From: Phaeodactylibacter xiamenensis
Lineage (GTDB): Bacteria; Bacteroidota; Bacteroidia; Chitinophagales; Saprospiraceae
Assembly (NCBI RefSeq): GCF_000759025.1
Contig: NZ_JPOS01000039.1
Location: forward strand, 124,001 to 188,000
DNA: 64,000 nucleotides
Reading direction: 5' to 3'
A program made the translations under genes and the position numbers. Shown piece after piece: positions 45,243 to 53,684 of this stretch; positions within the stretch are counted from its first letter, which is position 1, and every line of letters starts with the position of its first letter. Below the pieces are notes generated by a model, which made no database searches, had not been told where the DNA came from, and saw only the letters and a program-made list of their open reading frames with translations.

Positions 45243-48200
45243 GTTTCCATTCCAATCTGGTGCGATTAAGCGGGCGTAATAAACGGAACTAACCTTCGCC
45301 TGTATATGTTTCCATTCCAATCTGGTGCGATTAAGCGGAAAAAGCCCAGTCCCTGACCATGCCTAATATTCTTAGTTTCAATTCCAATCTGGTGCGATTA
45401 AGCGCTTTAGCCTAATCGTAAAAGAATTACGCGGGAACATGTTTCAATTCCAATCTGGTGCGATTAAGCGTACGCATGACTATAGAGTTTTAAAAGTTAG
45501 GACCTTGTTTCAATTCCAATCTGGTGCGATTAAGCGTACAGGTACTTTTGTATCAGTAGGATTTATTACTTTGTTTCAATTCCAATCTGGTGCGATTAAG
45601 CGCCGAAGCGAAGGGTGATTGTCAAATTTTGGATTATGTTTCAATTCCAATCTGGTGCGATTAAGCGTGGTAATTGACAATAGCGACAAACCTGTTTTGC
45701 ACGTTTCAATTCCAATCTGGTGCGATTAAGCGTTAGATAGGCTTTTTGCAACCTCTAGCGCGAAAAAGGTTTCAATTCCAATCTGGTGCGATTAAGCGCT
45801 GCCGTTACAGCCCCTGCAATGACATTCATAGCCGTTTCAATTCCAATCTGGTGCGATTAAGCGGGTTGATAGCACTTTTTCTAGATGACAACTTTATCAG
45901 TTTCAATTCCAATCTGGTGCGATTAAGCGCCTCGCATATTGCGCAATGCACGGGCGAAGAGCTAGTTTCAATTCCAATCTGGTGCGATTAAGCGGGGCAA
46001 AATGACTTACCGCAAGTACACGGACAACAAGTTTCAATTCCAATCTGGTGCGATTAAGCGTCGGCGAGATGCTGAATGTTGCCCGCCTGTTCAACAGTTT
46101 CAATTCCAATCTGGTGCGATTAAGCGTGTGGCAGGATGCGATTGGGCACTATCTGTACAAAGGTTTCAATTCCAATCTGGTGCGATTAAGCGCTTTCGTT
46201 ATCATCTGCAAACCTGCTCCATTTCTCGGTTTCAATTCCAATCTGGTGCGATTAAGCGGTGCTGGGGAGCTTGCGTATCAAGGGCATACTTACCAGTTTC
46301 AATTCCAATCTGGTGCGATTAAGCGGAAGGAAAAGGTATTGTTGTTATGGCAACAAAAGAGTTTCAATTCCAATCTGGTGCGATTAAGCGACAAGCAGCG
46401 CAGGCGGCTTTGCAGGCAGAGATCAGTTTCAATTCCAATCTGGTGCGATTAAGCGGGGGGCTATAGACTTACTAGAAAATGAAATCGACGGTTTCAATTC
46501 CAATCTGGTGCGATTAAGCGGGCTAAGAACGAGGTCGAGTATATGATCAAAACCCGTTTCAATTCCAATCTGGTGCGATTAAGCGAGTAAGCGGCACCCC
46601 GAAAGCGACAAAAGTAATCGGGTTTCAATTCCAATCTGGTGCGATTAAGCGCGCACCTGGCAAAAGCATGTTATTCCGCCTGCCTAGTTTCAATTCCAAT
46701 CTGGTGCGATTAAGCGAAAATACCTGAAGTAATTACTACCATTATCTTTAACGTTTCAATTCCAATCTGGTGCGATTAAGCGACGTGCTTTCCTGGAGCA
46801 GCGCAAGGCCATCTACCAGTTTCAATTCCAATCTGGTGCGATTAAGCGCTACTTTAATGCCAGCCGTAGACAGTCTACCGTCCAGTTTCAATTCCAATCT
46901 GGTGCGATTAAGCGCCGCGTGGAATCCGACCTGCAGAACGGCAAAAGCTGTTTCAATTCCAATCTGGTGCGATTAAGCGGAGATCGGGCCGGGCGAAAGC
47001 CGCCGCCTGGATTTTAGTTTCAATTCCAATCTGGTGCGATTAAGCGCTCCCCGAGCGCCCCTACTTCCCGCTTTCGCAAATGAGTTTCAATTCCAATCTG
47101 GTGCGATTAAGCGGTGCTGGGTTGGACCGGCGCGGGTGGCTACTTCACGGGTTTCAATTCCAATCTGGTGCGATTAAGCGTATCTCTAAGGCGGAGGACC
47201 TGCCGGAATACTCAGGTTTCAATTCCAATCTGGTGCGATTAAGCGCGAGATTACAACCGTACAGGCGGGCGAGGTTTTCCAGTTTCAATTCCAATCTGGT
47301 GCGATTAAGCGGCAGCGAGTGGGTGGGAATCGGACACCGGGAACCAGGTTTCAATTCCAATCTGGTGCGATTAAGCGTCCCATCAGGCGCGGCGGCTTAT
47401 GCGCTATATGAGTTTCAATTCCAATCTGGTGCGATTAAGCGTGCTTTTAAGCTCGAGCCACCCTCCTTTAGGGTGTAGTTTCAATTCCAATCTGGTGCGA
47501 TTAAGCGACGCAGACGGCAAAGAGCTGCTGTACAAGGTGGACAGTTTCAATTCCAATCTGGTGCGATTAAGCGGAAACCGTGGAAGAACCGGCGGAAGAT
47601 GTAACCGAGTTTCAATTCCAATCTGGTGCGATTAAGCGCTTTCTGGATATTTGAGCAATATCTACAATGCTAAGTTTCAATTCCAATCTGGTGCGATTAA
47701 GCGTTGATAGCAGTAAGGCTGGAAGAACTGGAAAGAATAAGTTTCAATTCCAATCTGGTGCGATTAAGCGTCGTGTACTTTACATTTATACGGCCGGGGG
47801 AGCTGGTTTCAATTCCAATCTGGTGCGATTAAGCGCCGCCCACTGACGACGTAGCGGGCAGCCAGACCAAGTTTCAATTCCAATCTGGTGCGATTAAGCG
47901 TTTACTGCTTCGGACTTCATCACTTGCCTGTATGAGTTTCAATTCCAATCTGGTGCGATTAAGCGGAGATAAACGCCTGGATTGCCTCCATGAACCAATA
48001 CGTTTCAATTCCAATCTGGTGCGATTAAGCGTCAGGGCAATGGCTCCCTTCATGCTCTTTTCGCCTAGTTTCAATTCCAATCTGGTGCGATTAAGCGTGG
48101 CACTCAGCCGGGCATTCTCAAAAACTTTGCCCAGTTTCAATTCCAATCTGGTGCGATTAAGCGGCTTCCACCTGACTGCCGAGCTCCTTTTTGTTTACGA

Positions 48201-48427
48201 GTTTCAATTCCAATCTGGTGCGATTAAGCGCGGCAGTGTTGACCTTTCGACCTATCTGGATAATAGTTTCAATTCCAATCTGGTGCGATTAAGCGTGATT
48301 GAGCTGGTCGGAGAAATTAATGCCGATTACCGTTTCAATTCCAATCTGGTGCGATTAAGCGTCGCCCTCATCAGGAGTGCCCAGATACGAGCTGGAAGTT
48401 TCAATTCCAATCTGGTGCGATTAAGCG
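45243..48427 (-). CRISPR. CRISPR array, 49 repeats and 48 spacers
   Basis: A 30-base repeat (plus strand GTTTCAATTCC...GATTAAGCG) recurs 49 times by my count; spacers are 34 to 37 bases, mostly 36. On the minus strand the repeat ends ATTGAAAC, the classic 5' handle of type I-B crRNA. The two leftmost repeats (45243 and 45308) have C for A at the sixth base; the others look identical. Terminal variants mark the old end, so the leader is to the right of 48427 and the array is transcribed leftwards. Open frames across the array that repeat FNSNLVRLS are artefacts of the repeat. Confidence 0.98.
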
Positions 48428-48640
48428 GCCGGTAAAGCCTATGTGTAAGTAACTAAAGATTAACCAATTGTCAAAGAACATTGAGCCTTTTTAGCTCCGG
48501 TTTTTCGTCGGCCGCCGGTAAGCTGATTTTGCCGCGAGGTCGACGACTGGCTTAACACATTGATGACCAGTATTTTGAGTATTTCAATGGGTCCGCGTTT
48601 TATACCGTTTGTGTTTTCGGCCGGCAGGTCGACGCACGCT
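48428..48640 (-). promoter_or_regulatory. CRISPR leader region
   Basis: This segment lies next to the non-variant end of the array and upstream in the direction of crRNA transcription. On the minus strand it contains TTCTTTGACAATTGG followed by TAATCTTTAG, a promoter-like pair. It should drive the array and contain the Cas1-Cas2 anchoring sequence. Confidence 0.65.
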
Positions 48641-48644
48641 CCAA

Positions 48645-48760
48645 ACACCGGCTGACCTCCTTTTGCTTCAGCCCGGTCACCCGTTTGTCGGTCTGGCACC
48701 CACTAAAGATAAGGATACTTCCGGAAGATTCTACCCTGATGAAGATGGTGTTCTGAATCC
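48645..48760 (-). pseudogene. Decayed second copy of cas2 (3' part)
   Basis: Compared on the plus strand with the intact cas2 at 49500-49600, the blocks line up base for base with scattered changes: CTCCTTTTGCTTCAGCCCGG against CTCATTTTTCTCCAGCCCGA, then CGTTTGTC, then CTAAAGATAAGGATACT against CTAAAGATAATGATACT, AAGATTC, and after a deletion GTTCTGAATCC. Translated on the minus strand, DRQTGDRAEAKGGQPVF mirrors the Cas2 tail DKQVIGLEKNEIDQFL. The frame is broken and the front is missing. It shows that an earlier or second cas2 once adjoined the leader. Confidence 0.75.
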
Positions 48761-48837
48761 TTCACTAACAGCCCCGACAGACAACAATAAAGTTGAACTA
48801 TTGGCCATTTCTCTGTATTTTAACTAAAAGCATTGGC

Positions 48838-49431
48838 ATGATTACCAGCATCGATCAATTGGACCTGTCCAAAAAATACACTTATGCCGACTATCTCAGC
48901 TGGCAACTGGAAGATAGGGTCGAACTTATTCGTGGAAAGGTCGTGCAAATGGTATATACACCAGGTACTTCCCATCAAACGGCCTCCATTAATCTGCAAG
49001 GAGTTATCGGCAGCTATCTGAAAGACAAAAATTGTAAGCTGTTTAGCGCCCCGTTTGATGTACGTCTGCCTTTGCCGGAAGCAGATCAACAACATCGATC
49101 GGAAACTGTTGTGCAGCCCGACCTCTGCATCATTTGCGACCTCGGTAAAATCGATGATCACGGCTGCAATAGTGCACCCGATTGGATCATCGAAATCCTT
49201 TCCCAAAGCACCGCCCATAAAGACCTCAACGAAAAGTTTGAGCTGTACCGCCACGCCGGCGTACAGGAGTACTGGGTGGTGCACCCGGCTGAAGGTACAG
49301 TGCTCCCTTACTGGCTGGACGCTGACGGGCAGTATGCCTTGCCGCGCTCCACCCCGTACACCGTGGGGGATAAGGTGCCGGTGGGGCTTTTCCCTGGGGT
49401 TGAGGTGGAGTTGGGGGCGGTGTTTGGGTGA
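48838..49431 (+). CDS. Uma2 family (DUF820) putative endonuclease
   Basis: A 197-residue protein of the Uma2 family, a PD-(D/E)xK-like nuclease fold that has multiplied in cyanobacteria and Bacteroidota. Signatures are YADYLSWQLEDRVELIRGKVV, TSHQTASINLQGVIGSYLK, the catalytic-type VVQPDLCIICD and DWIIEILSQSTAHKDLNEKFELYRHAGVQEYWVV. It sits between cas2 and the CRISPR leader on the opposite strand to the cas operon, so it is an insertion into the locus. Whether it takes part in defence is unknown. The start at 48838 (MITSIDQLDL) is preferred over an in-frame start 45 bases earlier. Confidence 0.88.
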   Translation: MITSIDQLDLSKKYTYADYLSWQLEDRVELIRGKVVQMVYTPGTSHQTASINLQGVIGSYLKDKNCKLFSAPFDVRLPLPEADQQHRSETVVQPDLCIICDLGKIDDHGCNSAPDWIIEILSQSTAHKDLNEKFELYRHAGVQEYWVVHPAEGTVLPYWLDADGQYALPRSTPYTVGDKVPVGLFPGVEVELGAVFG

Positions 49432-49495
49432 GCAGATGCTCACACTGGTATTTCAAAGAGCATTGAACACAGATCAAAATCGGGGTTTCTCCATC

Positions 49496-49759
49496 CTACA
49501 AAAACTGGTCAATCTCATTTTTCTCCAGCCCGATTACCTGTTTGTCCAGCCAACGCTCGTTCCTACTGCTAAAGATAATGATACTGTCGTAAGATTCATC
49601 CATAATCTGCCAGGCTTCAAAGATTAACTCCTTGAGCTTGAGCTCGCTGATGGCGCCTTCAAAGACAGAGTTCTGAATCCAGTTGAGGTAGCGGCGGCAC
49701 AGCTTCAGCATTTTGCCGACCCGCTTTTGATGAACATCGTAGACCAGGATTACGTACAT
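49496..49759 (-). CDS. cas2: CRISPR adaptation protein Cas2
   Basis: 87 residues, MYVILVYDVHQKRVGKMLKLCRRYLNWIQNSVFEG.. in pattern: the conserved Asp of YDV and the QNSVFEG turn are both typical of Cas2. It forms the core of the Cas1-Cas2 integrase that inserts new spacers beside the leader. Its ATG shares one base with the TAA of cas1 (TAATG), so it is translationally coupled. It is the last gene of the eight-gene operon. Confidence 0.95.
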   Translation of the reverse strand: MYVILVYDVHQKRVGKMLKLCRRYLNWIQNSVFEGAISELKLKELIFEAWQIMDESYDSIIIFSSRNERWLDKQVIGLEKNEIDQFL

Positions 49760-50769
49760 TACCACCAGATTTTGAAGGGTTCAAACTGAGGCTCCATTTT
49801 GAGCAAGTGCTTTGCTAGTTTGTAGCAGTCTAGGCGGAGTAAGTGCCGGTAGCTGACCTTGCGCTCCAGTTTCCGGTGCTGTATCGTCTGTTGCAGGCGT
49901 TCTTCCCAGGCTTGTACCACCTTTTTCCGGCCAGCTGGCGATAGAAAGCAGGCATTGTCTACCCAATCGAAGTGTTCGGGGCGGATTTCCCTGCGGTTGC
50001 ATAATCGGAAGATTAGTCGGTCTACAAGAATAGGCTTGAAAATTTCGGAAATATCCAAGGCCAGGCTGAAACGGCGGGTGCCCGGTTCGTGCAAATAACT
50101 CAGGGTAGGGTTGAGCTGTGAATTGTAGATGGCATCAAGGCATACAGTATAGCAAAGTGAATTGCCAAAACTAATCAGTGCGTTGAGCTCGTCTGCCGGT
50201 GGCCGCTTGCGCCTTCCCTTCCACTCAAAAGTATCAATGATGCTTCCAAAGGATTGGTAGTACGTTTGCCGGGCATTGCCTTCCAATCCCATCAAATGCC
50301 CTACATTCTTTGCATTTGGCAACTCTGCTTTCAGTTGCTCGACCTGCATTATAATGTCGCTGAGCTCCCGGCCGCGGTTTCCATAATACCTTAAGTTTTT
50401 GAGGATATTAAACATACTGGCTTCTACGAAGGCCTTTGCTATGCCCAGGCGCTGCGAAGTCTCACGGTAGGCATCAGCCTGAGCTATTAGAAGCTGGCCA
50501 GCGAGTAAATGTTCTTTGGGGGCAAAGCTTCCGGTGTAATGCTGGTAGTAATCAAAGAAGTGAACCGGGATATGATTGCGCCCCAAAAAATTGTACAAGG
50601 CACTATTGGTATCCAAACTGCCGAAAATATAAAGCGCACTAACGCCTTCTACCGGTAGGTACCTTGGCTTCAGGTCCGATCGTTCCTCGGTTGGCTGAGG
50701 TTCAAACTTCAGGGTATTCTCGCGCCGGCTCATGCGCCCGGGATTGAACAGGTAATACGCTTTCTTCAT
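49759..50769 (-). CDS. cas1: CRISPR integrase Cas1
   Basis: A 336-residue Cas1b-like integrase. It has the N-terminal beta domain (EGVSALYIFGSLDTNSALYNFL, IPVHFFDYYQHYTGSF) and the catalytic helical domain with Glu in LMGLEGNARQTYY, and His in SYLHEPGTRRFSLALDISEIFKP, whose Asp and Glu complete the metal site. The start at 50769 lies 12 bases after the cas4 stop; an upstream in-frame start would begin within cas4. It joins spacer DNA to the first repeat. Confidence 0.97.
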   Translation of the reverse strand: MKKAYYLFNPGRMSRRENTLKFEPQPTEERSDLKPRYLPVEGVSALYIFGSLDTNSALYNFLGRNHIPVHFFDYYQHYTGSFAPKEHLLAGQLLIAQADAYRETSQRLGIAKAFVEASMFNILKNLRYYGNRGRELSDIIMQVEQLKAELPNAKNVGHLMGLEGNARQTYYQSFGSIIDTFEWKGRRKRPPADELNALISFGNSLCYTVCLDAIYNSQLNPTLSYLHEPGTRRFSLALDISEIFKPILVDRLIFRLCNRREIRPEHFDWVDNACFLSPAGRKKVVQAWEERLQQTIQHRKLERKVSYRHLLRLDCYKLAKHLLKMEPQFEPFKIWW

Positions 50770-50780
50770 AGCTATACGGT

Positions 50781-51275
50781 TTATACAAAACAAAAGTCCC
50801 GGTACGCACAATTTTGGCAGTAGGCTTTTTTGACCAAAGCCGGGCAGTGATCTTGTTTCACAATCCGTTCGATTTCAGCTTCCCAGCCCTGAATATCTTG
50901 CCGGATTTCATCGGTAAGCGTTACTGTTCTGCTACGCCGTTGTTTTGGATATTCAAGTATACCCTGTACGCCATCAATACCTGCTTTTTCCAATAGATAC
51001 AGGTAGTACTGGACTTGCGCCACATGGGCGTGCTCCAGTTTAGGGCTTTTCTTGACTTCCCGCACCAACTTTTCGCGTGGGTCGAAGTGGTCAATTTTCA
51101 GGAACCCCAGGTTGAGCTCCCGCCAGCGGGAAGCACGGTGGGCGTAAGACTGCTTTCCAATAAGCTTGCCTTCGCCCACCGCAGCGCTGTTGTCCTCCTG
51201 CCGCATGCCCCGGTGGTGCAGCCACAGCTTTCGGTGGCAAAGGTGGTAGTAGGTGATGTGGGACGCGGAGATCAT
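50781..51275 (-). CDS. cas4: CRISPR-associated Cas4 nuclease
   Basis: 164 residues with the four-cysteine iron-sulfur pattern of Cas4: Cys13 in ITYYHLCHRKLW and three at the C-terminus in YCQNCAYRDFC. The nuclease core is seen in LKIDHF, LVREVKKSPKLEHAHVAQVQYYLYLLE. Cas4 trims prespacers and helps select those with a proper PAM. Its ATG overlaps the cas7 stop (ATGA). Confidence 0.95.
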   Translation of the reverse strand: MISASHITYYHLCHRKLWLHHRGMRQEDNSAAVGEGKLIGKQSYAHRASRWRELNLGFLKIDHFDPREKLVREVKKSPKLEHAHVAQVQYYLYLLEKAGIDGVQGILEYPKQRRSRTVTLTDEIRQDIQGWEAEIERIVKQDHCPALVKKAYCQNCAYRDFCFV

Positions 51276-52339
51276 GAGGTTTGCATGATTCCCTTCTGCA
51301 ACTCTTGCAAAATGTGTTGCTCTGCATTATTCATGGCATTACCGTCTACAACCACTTCGCTAACAAAACCTTTTACTGCTGGAGCTAAAAACAACTCAAC
51401 ACCGTCAATAGAATCATCAATTACTGGTGCTGCCTTGTAAGGCTGCGTTGCGTCTTCCACAATATCCGCGCGGATAGCATTGATGATACTGTTTGCGTTG
51501 TTGCTAACAGCCAGAGCTAATGTCCCCTGCGGGCTAAAAGTACGGCTCTGATTACTCGTTATACGCCAGTTGACAATTGCTTTGGCTAAAGCTTTAAGAA
51601 TCTGACTTTGCCGTTCTGCAGGGGCGTATAAGCGCTCTCCAACTTCCCTCCATCCCTCTTCTTTCAGCTCGGCTATTTGCTCTTCAGTAATTTCCGGATC
51701 ATACTGGTTAGTAGAAACGGAGAAAAGCGTAGTTAAGTCAACAGCTATATCAAAGACAAACAATCCATTTGCTCGGGGACCTAATTTGAGCCAGTTACGC
51801 ATGGGAAGCGTTTTATCAGCTTCAGTTAAATACGCTTTTATTTCTTCCGGGCTGAGTTCATTGCCTTTTTCATCTGTAACCCTCACCTTATGATAGCCAG
51901 GTTGATCGCTACGGTCAAATGTGCCGCTTTCAGAATCTTCCAATCGAGCCAGGGACGGATGTAATGGCCTCATGGCTGAGATAGAAAGAGGGCTTCTTCT
52001 TTTTACAGCGGTAGCACCTTTTTGGGCGCGCATCCATCCACCTATAAGTTGATCGGCATATTTTGGGTCGCAAGGGTTCCAAGGCTCTTTTTGGTCAGAT
52101 TGTTTGACTTCGCCTGCTTTAGCTTTTTTTAGCTGGTAGTTGAACGTGATAGGGGCACGTCGTTCCCCATCCATGGATTCTACCATAGCATCAAGTATAG
52201 AGCGTTTCACTTGTTGGCCACTTGAGTAGGGCTGGGGTTTGTTTGTCAATGCATCCCAATAGTGCTTTTGCCCGTCACTAACGCCAAAGACAGTATGTTC
52301 AACTTGGCGCAATCCTCGGATATAAATGAATCTAGACAT
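51272..52339 (-). CDS. cas7: Cascade backbone protein Cas7 (Csp1/DevR-like)
   Basis: A 355-residue RAMP-fold protein of the DevR/Cas7 group, starting MSRFIYIRGLRQVEHTVFGVSDG. Family cues include VKRSILDAMVESMDG, PLSISAMRPLHPSLA, RANGLFVFDIAVDLTTLFSV and the C-terminal SNNANSIINAIRADIV. Multiple copies of Cas7 should coat the crRNA guide. Overall it resembles Csp1 of the Porphyromonas gingivalis (PGING) subtype, a I-B-like system; this subtype call is from memory and not a search. The start is 14 bases past the cas8 stop. Confidence 0.88.
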   Translation of the reverse strand: MSRFIYIRGLRQVEHTVFGVSDGQKHYWDALTNKPQPYSSGQQVKRSILDAMVESMDGERRAPITFNYQLKKAKAGEVKQSDQKEPWNPCDPKYADQLIGGWMRAQKGATAVKRRSPLSISAMRPLHPSLARLEDSESGTFDRSDQPGYHKVRVTDEKGNELSPEEIKAYLTEADKTLPMRNWLKLGPRANGLFVFDIAVDLTTLFSVSTNQYDPEITEEQIAELKEEGWREVGERLYAPAERQSQILKALAKAIVNWRITSNQSRTFSPQGTLALAVSNNANSIINAIRADIVEDATQPYKAAPVIDDSIDGVELFLAPAVKGFVSEVVVDGNAMNNAEQHILQELQKGIMQTS

Positions 52340-52352
52340 AGTGATTAATTTT

Positions 52353-53681
52353 TTAAAGTTTATTGTATGCATGCTTAAAGCGTACAAGCGTGATGAATAG
52401 CGGGACATTAGTTGCTGGCATCCGCATCAGTTCGTGTACCGTTTTCTCAAAAACGCCTTTCTGCTCAGCAGCAGGAGATTGTTTAAATTCTTCTTCTGTA
52501 ATAAGGTCAGTCAGTGCGGTTATAAATTGCTTCTTACCGCCTGCTTCTAAGACTTTCGCAACAGCTTGCGAAAGGACTTTTTTACCTCTGGATGAGGGCC
52601 CTACCTTAGACAGGACTTCAGCCAGCTCTTGTGCAGTCAAGAGTAACTCTTCGTTCTTAAGCATAGCAATGATCCATGTTTGATATATTCTGAAATTGAT
52701 GATAGTATTTTCACTGAACTTGATAGACTTTGGACTTTGATCTCTGGTAGTCATATATTTCCGGAGGTCTTTGGGCTCTACTGCCCTTAATCCGATAGCT
52801 CCCATTCGGCAAGCCTGAAAAAAGCTTAGTTCAGTGTCGTATAGCGCTTCTAAGCTTTTTCTTTCCCTGGTGAAATCCTCTGCGCCGAAGAGTTTCTCGT
52901 ACAGCGTTGATAACTTTTGTATCTCACCTAGCTTGATCGGCACGAAACCGATGGACTTATTAGTCTGCCCAAACGAATAGATGTAGGTCATGATATCCGG
53001 CTTTTCCGCAACCCTTATCAAGGCGAAAAGAACACTAATCCAAGAGGGTGTAACAAAGGCGCTTACCCCATCCTTTTCATTCATTGCATTTGGAGGTGGA
53101 AACCCTGCTAATCTGTCTTTTTCAACTTTTCGGCTAGCATTATGTATCAACCACCATGCATTCCAACTGTCAATTTGGTGTGGCGCAAGAGTATCATAAT
53201 CGTTTAAAAACTTTCTGTAATAGCTCCAGCCCGCTACAATTAAATCAAGAACAGCAGGCGTTTTTAAAAGTAGAGAAACCCCTCCTTTGACTCCAATACC
53301 TGCGGCCATCCCCAGCCAGGAGTAGTAGGCATCATCGGTATGAAAACCAATATCTATTTGACTAATTTGGCTTGCGGTAGCGGAGGAAAGATCCCGGCTG
53401 AATCCGCCCATAAAAAGGTGCCCTTCCCGCCCCTCCAGCACTTCCACATCTTCATGAAAAGCAGATAGCGCTGCCTGCCTGACTTCTGTCGTAAGCGGCC
53501 TTTTCTTTTTCTGCTTGTAAGCTTGGTCAAATCTAGAGTTGTTAACCCACATCAAGTAGCGTTCACTATCAAAAAACAACGGAAAGAACTCTTCGTTAAA
53601 GTACGTTTTGACAGTGACCTCTCTCCCTGTACGTTCTTTCCAGCGGCTAAAAATCAATTTTCCGATTTCTGCTGTATACAT
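52353..53681 (-). CDS. cas8: Cascade large subunit Cas8 (Csp2-like)
   Basis: A 442-residue, poorly conserved protein in the position of the type I large subunit, between cas3 and cas7. Notable blocks are RYLMWVNNSRFDQAYKQKKK, GHLFMGGFSRDLSSATASQI and TDDAYYSWLGMAAGIGVKGG. From length, order and neighbours it should be the PAM-recognising Cas8; of known groups, Csp2/Cas8 of the PGING subtype is the best guess. Its ATG lies three bases after the cas3 stop. Confidence 0.8.
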   Translation of the reverse strand: MYTAEIGKLIFSRWKERTGREVTVKTYFNEEFFPLFFDSERYLMWVNNSRFDQAYKQKKKRPLTTEVRQAALSAFHEDVEVLEGREGHLFMGGFSRDLSSATASQISQIDIGFHTDDAYYSWLGMAAGIGVKGGVSLLLKTPAVLDLIVAGWSYYRKFLNDYDTLAPHQIDSWNAWWLIHNASRKVEKDRLAGFPPPNAMNEKDGVSAFVTPSWISVLFALIRVAEKPDIMTYIYSFGQTNKSIGFVPIKLGEIQKLSTLYEKLFGAEDFTRERKSLEALYDTELSFFQACRMGAIGLRAVEPKDLRKYMTTRDQSPKSIKFSENTIINFRIYQTWIIAMLKNEELLLTAQELAEVLSKVGPSSRGKKVLSQAVAKVLEAGGKKQFITALTDLITEEEFKQSPAAEQKGVFEKTVHELMRMPATNVPLFITLVRFKHAYNKL

Positions 53682-53684
53682 AGA

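Noticed and set aside
45746-48435. Several open frames inside the array with repeated FNSNLVRLS or FQFQSGAIKR
   Set aside because: They are translations of the CRISPR repeat, whose spacing leaves frames open by chance.
48460-48699. 79-codon minus-strand frame beside the array
   Set aside because: Its first part is the decayed cas2 relic; the rest has no resemblance and lies in the leader.
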